From an uncultured Pseudovibrio sp. (GTDB lineage Bacteria; Pseudomonadota; Alphaproteobacteria; Rhizobiales; Stappiaceae), in contig CANMBS010000001.1 in the NCBI GenBank assembly GCA_947496145.1, positions 418,802 through 482,801 of the forward strand: a DNA stretch of 64,000 bases, read 5' to 3'. Positions 9,090-18,879 of this stretch are shown here, in pieces. Under the pieces are notes generated by a model that was given only the letters and a program-made list of their open reading frames with translations, was not told the DNA's origin and did no database searches. A program made the translations under genes and the position numbers. Every line of letters starts with the position of its first letter. Position 1 is the first letter of the stretch.

Positions 9090-10292
9090 CTATGAAAGCT
9101 CTGCGATTTTTTCGATGAGCTTTCTGGCGACTTCATCTTTGCCCATCTTCGGCCAGTCTTCAACACCGCTATGGCTCACAATGCGCACGGTGTTATTGTC
9201 GCCACCCATGACGTTGTTTTCCGGGCTAACGTCATTTGCGACGATCATATCTGCGCCTTTGCGCTCCAGCTTGCCTCGCGCATTGGCAATAAGATCATTC
9301 GTTTCGGCGGCAAAACCAATTACAAGTTTTGGCCGTTTTTCATCCAGATGGCCAACTGTTTTCAGGATATCTGGGTTTTCGACCAATTTTAGAGCTGGGG
9401 GAAGACCAGTCCCATCCTTTTTTATCTTCTGATCGCTGTCGTGATCAACACGCCAGTCTGCAACCGCCGCAGCCATGATCGCAATATCTGCTGGCAGAGC
9501 ACATTCAACCGCAGCTAACATGGCATTTGCGGATTCAACACGGATGGTTTCGACCCCCTTCGGGTCAGCAAGATTGGTCGGCCCGGAAACGAGTGTCACC
9601 TGAGCACCGGCTTTTGCAGCGGCTTCGGCAATTGCATAACCTTGTTTGCCAGAGGATCTGTTAGCAATATAGCGCACCGGATCGATTGGCTCATGAGTTG
9701 GGCCAGCGGTGATAACAATGTGCTTGCCCTTCAGCGTTTGCTCTTTGGGGGCAAAATGGTCTTCTACCGCCGCCACAATTTCCAAAGGTTCAGACATGCG
9801 TCCGTAACCAGCCTCACCTTTTTCAGCCATTTCGCCAGAGTTAGGCCCTACAAAGTTATGCCCGTCAGCTTTAAGTTGGGCTACATTACGTTGTGTGGCG
9901 GGATGACTCCACATTCTGGAGTTCATAGCTGGTGCGATCAAAGTTGGTTTGTCGTTTGCCAATAAAACACAGGAGGCCAGATCATCAGCCAGACCATGCG
10001 CCATCTTTGCCATAATATTAGCTGTGGCAGGCGCGATGACCACCAAATCTGCTTCTCGTGACAAGCGAATGTGGCCTACATCGTGCTCGGCCTCACGGTC
10101 GAACAGCTCAGTGAATACGGTATCGCCGGTGATTGCACCCACAGCCAAAGGCGTGATGAACCGGGAGCCTCCATTGGTGAGAACCGCCCGCACTTTTGCG
10201 CCTCTTTCCTGAAGCCTGCGGATCAGGTCCAGTGATTTATAGGCTGCAATACCGCCCGTAATAATGAGAAGAATGCGCTTATCTGCGAGCAT
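9090..10292 (-). CDS. coaBC: Bifunctional phosphopantothenoylcysteine decarboxylase / phosphopantothenate-cysteine ligase
   Basis: This enzyme performs two steps of coenzyme A synthesis. The N-terminal flavoprotein half (CoaC) starts ILLIITGGIAAYKSLDLIRRL. It carries the active-site His region (SHPATQRNV) and the substrate-clamp Met/Cys region (APAMNSRMW). The CoaB half begins at GKHIVITAGPTHEPIDPVRYIAN, with the dimerisation and active-site Asn/Lys region RSSGKQGYAIAEAA. I place the start at the ATG at 10292, behind AAAGGTGG. The 17 residues that a longer frame would add lack a ribosome-binding site and resemble no relative. Total 400 residues, normal for the family. It is transcribed alone. 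Confidence 0.92.
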   Translation of the reverse strand: MLADKRILLIITGGIAAYKSLDLIRRLQERGAKVRAVLTNGGSRFITPLAVGAITGDTVFTELFDREAEHDVGHIRLSREADLVVIAPATANIMAKMAHGLADDLASCVLLANDKPTLIAPAMNSRMWSHPATQRNVAQLKADGHNFVGPNSGEMAEKGEAGYGRMSEPLEIVAAVEDHFAPKEQTLKGKHIVITAGPTHEPIDPVRYIANRSSGKQGYAIAEAAAKAGAQVTLVSGPTNLADPKGVETIRVESANAMLAAVECALPADIAIMAAAVADWRVDHDSDQKIKKDGTGLPPALKLVENPDILKTVGHLDEKRPKLVIGFAAETNDLIANARGKLERKGADMIVANDVSPENNVMGGDNNTVRIVSHSGVEDWPKMGKDEVARKLIEKIAELS

Positions 10293-10440
10293 TATAAAAC
10301 CACCTTTTGTGCGGGCGCTACTTAAGCTCACCCACCAACCCATACTCTGAGGTAGTTCTAGCCGTTTTTGTTGTGAACTTCATTAGTTTCCTCAGGGCCT
10401 TTCGTCCCATTGGGTAAAACACAACAAACACTCGATCATT

Positions 10441-10806
10441 TCAGATGCGAAACTTATCAGGATGGGACCATAATTCTTCTTCCGGCTTATCAAATTGCAT
10501 CAGCTCTACAAGATTGCGCCCGTCCTGAATGAAGGCAACCTGAACACCGTCGGTGGGGCTGGTGACAGGCAAAATGACGTTTTTACCTTCCAATGCCGCA
10601 TTCAGGTCATCAACCACATAAGCGACATGCGGCACCGTCTTGATGATTTCGGGGAGAGGATTGTCTTCGTCGAAATTCATCCATTCAATGGCATAGGGGC
10701 CGTCGAAGTAACCGGTAGCTGTTATTTTGAGCTTTGCGTTGTGATCCTTCTCCGGCAGTTTCTCGCTGGTGGGTATCCCGACATGGTGAAAACGGAGTTG
10801 CTGCAT
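10441..10806 (-). CDS. VOC-superfamily (glyoxalase/dioxygenase fold) protein
   Basis: This 121-residue protein has the VOC pattern. A metal-ligand His occurs in the opening strand (RFHHVGIPT), a second His in TVPHVAYVVDDL and a Glu in RNLVELMQF. These would form one metal site per half. Substrates in this fold range from methylglyoxal-glutathione adducts to antibiotics and aromatic diols, and nothing here picks one. It lies between coaBC and the LpoA-like gene on the same strand, with gaps too large to argue for one operon. Confidence 0.65.
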   Translation of the reverse strand: MQQLRFHHVGIPTSEKLPEKDHNAKLKITATGYFDGPYAIEWMNFDEDNPLPEIIKTVPHVAYVVDDLNAALEGKNVILPVTSPTDGVQVAFIQDGRNLVELMQFDKPEEELWSHPDKFRI

Positions 10807-10916
10807 TGGTACGGCCTTTAGTGCTCATTCTGGAGTAAAACCTAAGCCATTTCGGTCACCACTCTCCCAAGAACACCAATGCAATTGGAGGGAGTTGATT
10901 GCAATCTCTTCTCAAT

Positions 10917-10947
10917 AAAAAAGCCTCGCAGATGACTGCGAGGCTTT
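10917..10947 (-). terminator. Rho-independent terminator of the LpoA-like gene
   Basis: AAAGCCTCGCAG and CTGCGAGGCTTT form a perfect 12-base stem with a 4-base loop. Read on the - strand it is followed by a run of Us. It sits 23 bases after the stop of the lipoprotein gene. Confidence 0.85.
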
Positions 10948-10969
10948 CTGTAAGGTTATACTCAGTCAA

Positions 10970-12202
10970 TCAGTACTGGCTTGCAAAACTTCGCGGGGCA
11001 GGGGCAATTGGCTCTGCATCCCCCTTGCCGGTAATTGCGTAGACAGCCAGACCACGGCTATTCAGACCATCCTGCTCAAAGCGGAAGATGCCATCGATAC
11101 CGAGGAAGCCATCGCGGTTGGTCAGTACACGGTCCGAGAAGCGCTCAATCCCAGCAGAACGCACCAGCCCAGCGGCAAGAATAGTTGCATCATAGGCAAG
11201 GGAAGCATTGCGTGGTGGCTTTGTACCGTAAGCAGCCTGATAACGTGCTGCGAGGCTTGCAAAGCTCTGATTATCTGGCCCAGGGAACCAGCTGCCCACC
11301 ATAACCGGTGATTTCAGGATATCTGGTGTGTTCCACTGGCCACTACCAATCATCTTCACTTCGCCAAGGCTTGCGCCCATCTCGGTCATCACCTGCATCA
11401 CGAATGGAGGAACCCCGCCACCTTCCGGCACAAACAGAGTATCCACCTGAGAGATCGACCTGCTCATACTCGCCACCCGAGCGCGAATATCCTCCGCATT
11501 GCCCGGAATATAGCGATCGATTGTAATGATACGGCCATTTACCTGTCCAACAGCCTGACGAAATGCAGCTTCTGCCACTGCGCCATAAGCATTGTTTGGC
11601 AGCAAAGCGGCGTAGGAATTGCGTTCCTGCTCAGCAGCGTAAGAAACGATGCGCTTTACATCGGATACCGGCAAATAACTGAGAAGGTAGGTCCCCGGCT
11701 TTGCGGCGTTTGTGTCTGATGAGAAGGCCACAATTGGAACGCCTGAACGGCGTGCAACTGTGGACGCGCCTTTTACAGCGGGCGCAAAAACAGGGCCGAT
11801 CAGCATTTCTGCGCCTTCATTGATCGCCTGTTGAGCTGCCATGCTCGCACCTTCAGCGGTGCCGCCGGTATCTTTCACGAGCAGCTGAATATCTGCGCCC
11901 TGAAAATCTGTCAGTGCGAGCTTTGCTGAGTTTTCAAAAAGAGTGGCAACGGAAGTAGCTGTTTGCCCATCACCAGAATATGGCAACAGCAACCCGACAC
12001 GTACGGAGCCGTTGCCAATGATACGGCCTGATACGAGATTTGGCTGCCCGTTCGGATTCAGATCCGGTTGTTGAGGCGAACTCACCCCGGAGAAGTTTGG
12101 TGAGTTAACACAACCAGACAACAGGACTGCAATGCCAAGCGCGGCTCCTGTCACGAGTTTGCGGAGGCTCATTCCACGCGGTATGGCTGTTCCTAAGCTC
12201 AT
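10970..12202 (-). CDS. Penicillin-binding protein activator, LpoA-like lipoprotein
   Basis: The protein begins with a lipoprotein signal (LGIAVLLSGC, the Cys being the lipid anchor). A periplasmic type-1 binding-protein fold follows, beginning VRVGLLLPYSGDG. E. coli LpoA, an outer-membrane lipoprotein that activates PBP1A, uses the same fold and lies divergent from rsmI and yraN. The same arrangement is seen here, and a PBP1A gene lies 8 kb away. I use the ATG at 12202. The ATG at 12172 gives an even more typical 21-residue signal, and the frame is open up to 12325. A branched-chain amino-acid binding protein is the alternative reading, made less likely by the lipobox and neighbours. Confidence 0.75.
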   Translation of the reverse strand: MSLGTAIPRGMSLRKLVTGAALGIAVLLSGCVNSPNFSGVSSPQQPDLNPNGQPNLVSGRIIGNGSVRVGLLLPYSGDGQTATSVATLFENSAKLALTDFQGADIQLLVKDTGGTAEGASMAAQQAINEGAEMLIGPVFAPAVKGASTVARRSGVPIVAFSSDTNAAKPGTYLLSYLPVSDVKRIVSYAAEQERNSYAALLPNNAYGAVAEAAFRQAVGQVNGRIITIDRYIPGNAEDIRARVASMSRSISQVDTLFVPEGGGVPPFVMQVMTEMGASLGEVKMIGSGQWNTPDILKSPVMVGSWFPGPDNQSFASLAARYQAAYGTKPPRNASLAYDATILAAGLVRSAGIERFSDRVLTNRDGFLGIDGIFRFEQDGLNSRGLAVYAITGKGDAEPIAPAPRSFASQY

Positions 12203-12464
12203 GAATGCCCCATCTATTCCAAAGGCCGCCCAGGCTACCCCTTTTGTTATTTGAGGTGCGGATACGGCAAAATTCATCTTGTTTGTTTTATTTCTACAGA
12301 CCCAAAGCACATAATACAGCCTCAACCCGAGGAAATCCGCGCATTTTTTAAGGATTCTGTCAAAAACTCCCCGTTGTAATTAGTCATTTTGCGGTTTGTT
12401 GGTTAGATGTGCACTCTCACTTGTGCAAAACTCGCGCTCATAAAGACGCGCTAAAGAGGCGACC

Positions 12465-13388
12465 ATGGATCATTCCGAAGCTGCATCCGAGCGAAAATAC
12501 TACATTAGCGAGCATGCATTTACTGCCAAGCGGATTGAGCCGGGCTTGCACATCGTCTCCACGCCCATTGGCAATCTGCAAGACATCACAATTCGCGCAC
12601 TGGAGACATTAGCCGCCTGTGACCTGATTGCATGTGAAGATACCCGTGTGACAGGCGTGTTGCTACAGCGCTACGGTATTCGCACGCAGATGATGACTTA
12701 TCATGAACACAATGCCTTGAAGCAGCGCCCCAAAATAATGGAGATGCTGGCAGCTGGTCGTGCAGTGGCTTTGGTTTCTGACGCTGGCACACCGCTTATT
12801 TCTGATCCGGGTTTCCGGCTTGTGGGAGATGTGGTGGAGCAAGGTCACAAAGTGGTACCAGTTCCCGGAGCTTCTGCCATGCTGAGTGGCTTAGTGGGAG
12901 CAGGCCTTCCCTCCGATACGATCTTGTTTGCAGGTTTTCTGCCCAACAAGACACATGGCAGGAAAAAGCGCCTTGAAGAGCTCAAAAATATTCCTGCAAC
13001 GCTGGTGTTTTATGAAAGTCCGCACAGGGTTGGCGCATCCCTTGCCGATATGGACGCGATTTTGGGACAACGACAGGCTGTTGTCGCCCGTGAACTCACC
13101 AAACGATTTGAGACGTTTCAGCGTGGTACCCTTACAGAACTAAGTAATTTTTTCTCGGGGGATCGTCCGAAGGGAGAAATTGCTATTCTGATCTCACCAC
13201 CTGAAGAGCAGGAACTGACTGAGGTTGATGCAGATGCATTACTGCTGGAAGCATTGAAGGAAATGCCAGTTAGTGCAGCAGCCAAGAAAGTCTCCAAAGC
13301 AACCGGGGTGGATCGGAAAACGATTTATACCCGTGCGATGGAGTTGAAAAATGCAGGATCCCAGGACGACCAAGCAGAAAACGACTAG
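12465..13388 (+). CDS. rsmI: 16S rRNA (cytidine-1402-2'-O)-methyltransferase
   Basis: This 307-residue methyltransferase of the tetrapyrrole-methylase fold carries the early motif HIVSTPIGNLQDITIRALE. It also has CEDTRVTGVLLQRYGI, VSDAGTPLISDPGF, VPGASAMLSGLVGAGLP and FYESPHR, all hallmarks of RsmI. It 2'-O-methylates C1402 in the ribosomal decoding centre using S-adenosylmethionine. The start ATG follows GAGGCGACC. The last 38 bases overlap the yraN start, so the two are translationally coupled. The divergent LpoA-like gene completes an order also known from enterobacteria. Confidence 0.93.
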   Translation: MDHSEAASERKYYISEHAFTAKRIEPGLHIVSTPIGNLQDITIRALETLAACDLIACEDTRVTGVLLQRYGIRTQMMTYHEHNALKQRPKIMEMLAAGRAVALVSDAGTPLISDPGFRLVGDVVEQGHKVVPVPGASAMLSGLVGAGLPSDTILFAGFLPNKTHGRKKRLEELKNIPATLVFYESPHRVGASLADMDAILGQRQAVVARELTKRFETFQRGTLTELSNFFSGDRPKGEIAILISPPEEQELTEVDADALLLEALKEMPVSAAAKKVSKATGVDRKTIYTRAMELKNAGSQDDQAEND

Positions 13389-13761
13389 AAGCAGACTCGT
13401 CACAAAGCAAGCGGCCTATCGAAAAGGATTGCGGGCAGAACTCAAAGCTGAGGTTTTGCTTCGCAAAGCGGGCTGGCAGATCCTGGAGCGGCGCTATAAG
13501 ACAAAACAGGGTGAAATTGATCTCATTGCAGAGCAAGACCAAACCATTGTATTTGTGGAAGTAAAAGCACGGCGAGGTACAGAGGAGGGGCTTTATGCCA
13601 TCACTCCCCGCTCACAAAAGCGGATTGCCAATGCAGCTCGCGAATGGGTTTCTCTGCATTCAGACATGGTTGGAAAAACTCTCCGATTTGACGCGGTTAT
13701 TCTGCCACAACGAGGAGAAGCACAGCATTTTCCCAATCTGTTTGAAGCGGAAATCTATTAG
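13351..13761 (+). CDS. YraN/UPF0102 family protein (endonuclease-like fold)
   Basis: This 136-residue protein has the UPF0102 core: an N-terminal RKGLRAELKAEVLLRKAGWQILERRYKT segment (shown here in part), then GEIDLIAEQDQTIVFVEVKAR. The GEIDLI-x-n-FVEVKAR pattern matches a restriction-endonuclease-like active site (Asp, Glu-x-Lys). The family usually accompanies rsmI and its biological role is unsettled. The gene begins inside the end of rsmI. The frame is intact and the length normal. Confidence 0.85.
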   Translation: MQDPRTTKQKTTRSRLVTKQAAYRKGLRAELKAEVLLRKAGWQILERRYKTKQGEIDLIAEQDQTIVFVEVKARRGTEEGLYAITPRSQKRIANAAREWVSLHSDMVGKTLRFDAVILPQRGEAQHFPNLFEAEIY

Positions 13762-13875
13762 AGCACAATTATTTTATCTCAAAGACATAGACAAAATACT
13801 TTGTAGCCCACATATCTGCTCCTAACATCCAATTGATTTGGTGGGTTCCTACCTCTGTATTTTCTGGAGTACCTC

Positions 13876-14850
13876 ATGTCTCAAACTGCTTCTTCTGCTG
13901 CCAAGCGACCGCTTAAGGTTGCCGTTCAGATGGACCATATTTCCACGATTAACATAGCAGGAGACAGTGCCTTTGCTTTAATGCTGGAGGCGCAGGATCG
14001 CGGTTATGAGCTGTTCCACTACACGCCTGAACGCCTCGCATTGTGGGGCGAAAAGGTGATGTGCCGTGTTGAGCCTGTGACAGTGCGGGATGAAGCTGGC
14101 AATCATTTCAGCTTTGGCGAGTCGCAGCGGGTTGATATGTCCGAAATGGATGTCGTTCTCATGCGTCAGGACCCGCCATTTGATCTGGCTTACATTGCAG
14201 CCACGCATATTCTGGAAAAGCTCTCTGAAACCACGCTTGTTGTGAACAATCCGGTTGCAGTGCGTAATGCTCCCGAAAAACTATTCGTGACGCAGTTTGC
14301 AGACCTGATGCCACCAACTTTGATTACCCATGACCGTGAGGAGATTGATTCCTTCCGCGAAGAGCATGGTGATATCGTTATGAAACCGCTGTTTGGGCAC
14401 GGCGGGGCGGCTGTTTTTCGCGTAACACAAGACGACCTGAACTATGGTTCTCTTTATGATTTCTTTTCCGTCACTTTTCGTGAACCCTGGGTTATTCAGA
14501 AATTCCTGCCAAATGTAAAGCATGGCGACAAGCGTATTTTGCTGGTTAATGGCGAGTTTGCAGGGGCTGTGAACCGTGTGCCCGCCGAGGGTGATTTGCG
14601 TTCCAACATGGTGCGCGGTGGTTCTCCTAAAGACAGTGATCTGACTGAGCGCGAGAGAGAGATTTGTGCACGCCTTGGGCCGACCTTAAAAGAGCAAGGG
14701 CTTATTCTCGTTGGTATTGACGTAATTGATGGTAACCTCACTGAGATTAACGTGACTGCTCCTACTGGCATCCGCGCAATCCAGAAACTTGGCGGGCCAG
14801 ATATAGCTGCCAAACTTTGGAATGTGCTTGAAGAAAAGATGGCAAACTAA
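13876..14850 (+). CDS. gshB: Glutathione synthase
   Basis: This 324-residue ATP-grasp ligase joins gamma-glutamylcysteine and glycine. The N-terminal domain starts LKVAVQMDHISTINIAGDSA. Family motifs include VVLMRQDPPFDLAY, VVNNPVAVRNAPEKL and VMKPLFGHGGAAVFR (the ATP-binding loop). VIDGNLTEINVTAPTGIRAI carries metal- and substrate-binding residues. It starts at the ATG at 13876, after a 115-base gap from yraN, and ends at a good terminator. Glutathione is made in the cytosol. No gshA is in the window. Confidence 0.95.
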   Translation: MSQTASSAAKRPLKVAVQMDHISTINIAGDSAFALMLEAQDRGYELFHYTPERLALWGEKVMCRVEPVTVRDEAGNHFSFGESQRVDMSEMDVVLMRQDPPFDLAYIAATHILEKLSETTLVVNNPVAVRNAPEKLFVTQFADLMPPTLITHDREEIDSFREEHGDIVMKPLFGHGGAAVFRVTQDDLNYGSLYDFFSVTFREPWVIQKFLPNVKHGDKRILLVNGEFAGAVNRVPAEGDLRSNMVRGGSPKDSDLTEREREICARLGPTLKEQGLILVGIDVIDGNLTEINVTAPTGIRAIQKLGGPDIAAKLWNVLEEKMAN

Positions 14851-14859
14851 CTTCAATAG

Positions 14860-14887
14860 AAGGCTCTGTCATTTGGCGGAGCCTTTT
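14860..14887 (+). terminator. Rho-independent terminator after gshB
   Basis: The arms AAGGCTC (14860-14866) and GAGCCTT (14879-14885) form a perfect 7-base stem with a 12-base loop, followed by TTCG. It lies ten bases after the gshB stop codon. Confidence 0.7.
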
Positions 14888-15044
14888 CGTTATAACCAAT
14901 TTGTATGCCCAAGATATCCTTCAGAAATCGCGAGAAATTTCTGAAGGGGGCTTTCGTATTTCTGAGTATTCAAGGCTTGTGTGTTGCCGGTTCGTTCCTG
15001 CTTAATTGCTACAATATGATTGTATGTGGCCGCAGGAGTGTCCG

Positions 15045-16571
15045 GTGTTTTCTCGTATCTCTACTGTTTCCTTTCAGGGCATTGATGCGGCAAGTGTTGA
15101 TGTGCAAGTTCAGATAAGTCCTGGCTCAGTTTACTTCACGCTTGTGGGACTGCCGGATAAAGCAATTGCAGAAAGCAAGGAGCGTGTGCGTTCAGCATTA
15201 ATTGCATCTGGATTAGCACTGCCAGCCAAGCGAGTTACGGTAAATTTAGCACCTGCTGACCTCCCTAAAGAGGGGTCACATTACGATCTGCCTATCGCAC
15301 TTGGGTTGCTGGTCGCGATGGGAGCATTGCCTGCCGAAGCCGTTGATGGTTTTCTGGTTTTAGGTGAGCTTGCACTGGATGGCAGTATCTCGCATGTGAA
15401 CGGCGCTCTACCTGCTGCAATTTCTGCCGTTGCCAACGAAAAGTCTCTAATTTGCCCAGCGAGTTGCGGAGCTGAAGCAGCCTGGGCAGATGAAAACCTT
15501 AAAATTGTCGCTGCAAGCTCACTGGTACAGCTTTATCGCTATCTTAAAGGTGAGATAACACTGTCCGCCCCTAAACCCCGGCGCGCGGCACAGTCTGTAA
15601 GCTCCCTTGACCTTGCTGATATTCGGGGACAGGAGAGCGCAAAACGCGCTCTTGAGATAGCGGCTGCCGGGTCTCATAATCTGCTGATGGTCGGCCCCCC
15701 CGGGTCCGGAAAAACCTTACTTGCCAGCAGACTGCCTTCTCTTTTGCCGGCACTGTCACCGAGAGAGTTGCTGGAAGTTTCCATGGTGGCGTCTATATCC
15801 GGGGAGCTGGAAGAGGGAGCCTTAAGCAATGAACGCCCATTTCGGGCACCACATCATTCGGCTTCGATGGCGTCACTCGTTGGTGGAGGTGTGAAAGCGA
15901 AACCCGGTGAAGTGTCGCTTGCTCATAATGGTGTATTGTTTCTTGATGAGCTACCGGAATTTGAGAGCTCGGTTCTGGATAGCCTGCGACAACCGATAGA
16001 AAATGGTGTCGCTACTATTGTTCGGGCAAACTACCGCGTGAGCTATCCATCCAAAGTGCAGGTGGTTGCAGCAATGAACCCCTGCCGCTGTGGCTATGCA
16101 GGAGAACCGGGACACACATGCAAGCGAGGAGAACGATGTACCAGTTCCTATCAGGCGCGTATTTCCGGACCATTTCTGGACAGAATGGACCTGCAAATTC
16201 ATGTGCCAGCAGTTTCAGCAAGAGATCTCATTGGACCTCAAACAGGCGAAAGCTCTGAAACTGTTGCACAACGTGTCGCGCACGCACGAAGCGTTCAAGC
16301 AGAGCGGTTTCGATCAATCGGCCTGGAGGTCATGGTCAATGCGCATGCAAGTGCTCGCGTGATAGAGAAGATCGTCGCTCTGGACCGTGCAAGCAAAGAA
16401 CTAATTGAGCAAGCCTCGATCCGGTTCGGCCTTTCAGCACGCGGATACCACCGTGTGTTGAAACTTGCGCGAACGATTGCAGATCTGGATGGATCTGAAT
16501 CTGTACAAAAAATCCATTTAGCTGAAGCGCTCAGTTTCCGGGGAGTTTCAAGCTACTCGGCAGCAGCATGA
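15045..16571 (+). CDS. comM: ComM/YifB-family Mg-chelatase-like AAA+ ATPase
   Basis: This protein of about 508 residues has an N-terminal Lon-type domain (LVGLPDKAIAESKERVRSAL) followed by a Mg-chelatase AAA+ module. It has Walker A GPPGSGKTLLASRLP, Walker B NGVLFLDELPEF and the conserved AAMNPCRCGY cysteine motif. ComM relatives act as helicases promoting branch migration during natural transformation. I choose the GTG at 15045, since AGGAG lies seven bases upstream and relatives start MFSRI. The ATG at 15006 would add 13 residues without a ribosome-binding site. It stands alone, 100 bases before the histidine kinase gene. Confidence 0.88.
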   Translation: MFSRISTVSFQGIDAASVDVQVQISPGSVYFTLVGLPDKAIAESKERVRSALIASGLALPAKRVTVNLAPADLPKEGSHYDLPIALGLLVAMGALPAEAVDGFLVLGELALDGSISHVNGALPAAISAVANEKSLICPASCGAEAAWADENLKIVAASSLVQLYRYLKGEITLSAPKPRRAAQSVSSLDLADIRGQESAKRALEIAAAGSHNLLMVGPPGSGKTLLASRLPSLLPALSPRELLEVSMVASISGELEEGALSNERPFRAPHHSASMASLVGGGVKAKPGEVSLAHNGVLFLDELPEFESSVLDSLRQPIENGVATIVRANYRVSYPSKVQVVAAMNPCRCGYAGEPGHTCKRGERCTSSYQARISGPFLDRMDLQIHVPAVSARDLIGPQTGESSETVAQRVAHARSVQAERFRSIGLEVMVNAHASARVIEKIVALDRASKELIEQASIRFGLSARGYHRVLKLARTIADLDGSESVQKIHLAEALSFRGVSSYSAAA

Positions 16572-16671
16572 CCTGCTATATATCACAGTAGTGTTTTGTG
16601 TAGTTTACAAACCAACTCAGGTGGAAGCAAACGTGATAAAGCGCAGACTGAAAACCGGGGGAAGCGACCAT

Positions 16672-18879
16672 ATGGTTGCACAAGCTCGCTTGTCGCTGGT
16701 CAAACAAGCCTCATCCAGCAAAGCTTCCTCGCAACTATTGAAAGGCCTCACTATTACTTTAGGCCTATGCTCTTTGCTGCTTGCGTTTCTGCTCGTCGAT
16801 TTAAGTGCCTCGCAGAACTTATTCGCCATTCTCCTCGCTTTTTCAGCTGGGGCGATTTTATTTCGTCAGCTCATAGCCTGTGATGTGATCGCACAACGCT
16901 GGAAAATTGCGCGGTTTCGAGATGAAGCAAAGCAATCGGAAGATCCTGCTGAACTGAAAAAAGACACAGACTGGCAGTTGCGGGAAGCAGATGATCGCCA
17001 CCGCTCCATTCTGGACGCATTGGGGGCAATTGTCATTCGCTGTGATAACAATGGAGTTGTGCTTTCTATCAATGATGCAGGTAAGATAAATTTTCCGTCT
17101 GGATTTGGGATTGAAATCGGACAGATCATTCAACTTCCATATGCAGAGGATTTCACCCCGGAACTGGAAGATTCTGCTTCAGGCACACCTGAAGATATAG
17201 CGTTGCGCACCAAACACGGTACTCGCTGGTATTCGCTGCTCCGCCTCAGTATTCGAGACGGCAGCGGCACAGCCCCTATTGTTCAGTGGATCCTGACAGA
17301 TGTGACTGACAGGCAGCATGCAGAGCAAAAACTGCGGGAAGATCGTGACCAAGCTGCAAATGCGAGTGAAGCAAAGTCCCGCTTTCTCGCTATGGTCAGT
17401 CATGAAATCAGGACGCCACTGAATGGCGTACTGGGTATGGCGGACTTGCTTGCGGACACCACAATAACAGCAGAGCAGCAAAATTACATCAAAGCAATCA
17501 AAACCTCGGGTTCCACCTTACTAATGCTGATCGATGAGGTGCTGGATTATTCAAAGATTGAAGCTGGTAAGCTTGAGCTGGAAACCAATAAGGTTGAGCT
17601 TGCTCCCCTTATTGAGCGTGTGGTGGAACTACTTTCTCCCAAGGCCCACCTAAAAGGACTACAGATCGGCTCTTACATTGATCCAACAGTACCGGTTTTC
17701 ATCGAAAGTGACACTGCCCGGTTGCAACAGGTGCTTTATAATCTCGTGGGCAATGCGATCAAGTTTACCGATCAAGGTGGCGTTTCTTTAGAGTTGAGTA
17801 TCAGGCAGAATCCTATGGTGGGGGCGTCTTTAGAGTTTGCAGTCAGAGATACTGGCCCCGGGATGGATGAAGTAACAGCTGCACGCATTTTCCGTGAATT
17901 TGAACAGGGAGAGCATGGCCGAAGCCGCAATTTTGATGGAGCTGGTTTGGGGCTGGCAATTTCTAAACGGCTGGCTGAGCTGATGAAGAGTTCGTTATCA
18001 GTGCAAAGTAAGCCCGGCTCCGGTTCAACCTTCCTGTTAGAAATGCCTTTGCGCCCTACATCACCTCAAATCGTGCCCCTGAAACGCTCAAAAACTGCCA
18101 TTCTCACCAGTAACTGGATTGAAGCCGAACTGGTTCAAAGAACACTTCAAAGCAACGGGTTTTCAGATACCATCATTTTATCCGAAGACAGTTTTGCTCA
18201 AACATTAGATGCCGTCAGGATTGATTATCTTTTGATCGGGGAGGAATATGTTGAGCGAGTTCGAACTCTCAACAGCATATCCAGAGAGCCCGCACCGGAG
18301 ATTATTGTTTTCATCAAGCCACAAGAGCGAGCTCGTATTGCCGATGTAAAAACAGGGGAGTTTTACGGCTATCTTACACGCCCGATACGACAATCATCCT
18401 TATTACGTTTGATTGATCCAGAACATCCAGACTGTTTAAAAGCAAATTATAGGGACATCCCTGATGTGCAGAAAGCGTTGGATCATCAGCAACATACATC
18501 CGCCGTTGATCTAAATGTGCTCGTTGCAGAAGATAATCCAATCAATTGGATGCTGGTGCGAGCACTCCTGGAGAAATTGGGACACAAATCTGAACTTGCA
18601 GAAAATGGGCAGGAAGCAGTTTCTCTCAGTTCGAGTGGGTCGTTCGATGTGTTGCTTATGGATCTTCACATGCCAGGGTTTGATGGTTTGGAAGCCATCG
18701 CAAAAATTCGGAATGCAGAGGATGACACAGCACCACCTTTGCCAATTTATGTTGTATCCGCAGACGTCATGCCAGATGCTGAACAAGAGGCAATGAGAGT
18801 TGGCGCTGATGGTTTTTTAAGTAAACCCCTCAAAAAGCAGGATCTTGAAGCCATATTAAAAAAACACGCCGGAGCATAA
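16672..18879 (+). CDS. Hybrid sensor histidine kinase with two receiver domains
   Basis: The protein has about 735 residues. Two membrane helices near the N-terminus (LTITLGLCSLLLAFLLV and LFAILLAFSAGAILF) leave almost no periplasmic part, so the signal is likely sensed in the membrane or cytosol. A PAS-like domain (about 100-215) follows. Then come the phospho-accepting His region (FLAMVSHEIRTPLNG), the ATP-binding boxes (NLVGNAIKFTD, DTGPGMD, GAGLGLAISKRL) and two receivers. The first (about 480-600) lacks a phospho-acceptor Asp motif and looks degenerate. The second is complete (VAEDNPIN, LLMDLHMPG, final Lys in FLSKPLKK). The ATG at 16672 is chosen because GGGGGAAG precedes it. The signal and the partner are unknown. 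Confidence 0.88.
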   Translation: MVAQARLSLVKQASSSKASSQLLKGLTITLGLCSLLLAFLLVDLSASQNLFAILLAFSAGAILFRQLIACDVIAQRWKIARFRDEAKQSEDPAELKKDTDWQLREADDRHRSILDALGAIVIRCDNNGVVLSINDAGKINFPSGFGIEIGQIIQLPYAEDFTPELEDSASGTPEDIALRTKHGTRWYSLLRLSIRDGSGTAPIVQWILTDVTDRQHAEQKLREDRDQAANASEAKSRFLAMVSHEIRTPLNGVLGMADLLADTTITAEQQNYIKAIKTSGSTLLMLIDEVLDYSKIEAGKLELETNKVELAPLIERVVELLSPKAHLKGLQIGSYIDPTVPVFIESDTARLQQVLYNLVGNAIKFTDQGGVSLELSIRQNPMVGASLEFAVRDTGPGMDEVTAARIFREFEQGEHGRSRNFDGAGLGLAISKRLAELMKSSLSVQSKPGSGSTFLLEMPLRPTSPQIVPLKRSKTAILTSNWIEAELVQRTLQSNGFSDTIILSEDSFAQTLDAVRIDYLLIGEEYVERVRTLNSISREPAPEIIVFIKPQERARIADVKTGEFYGYLTRPIRQSSLLRLIDPEHPDCLKANYRDIPDVQKALDHQQHTSAVDLNVLVAEDNPINWMLVRALLEKLGHKSELAENGQEAVSLSSSGSFDVLLMDLHMPGFDGLEAIAKIRNAEDDTAPPLPIYVVSADVMPDAEQEAMRVGADGFLSKPLKKQDLEAILKKHAGA

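Noticed and set aside
14905..15117. A 70-residue ORF before comM
   Set aside because: It overlaps the comM start in another frame, has no ribosome-binding site and odd composition.
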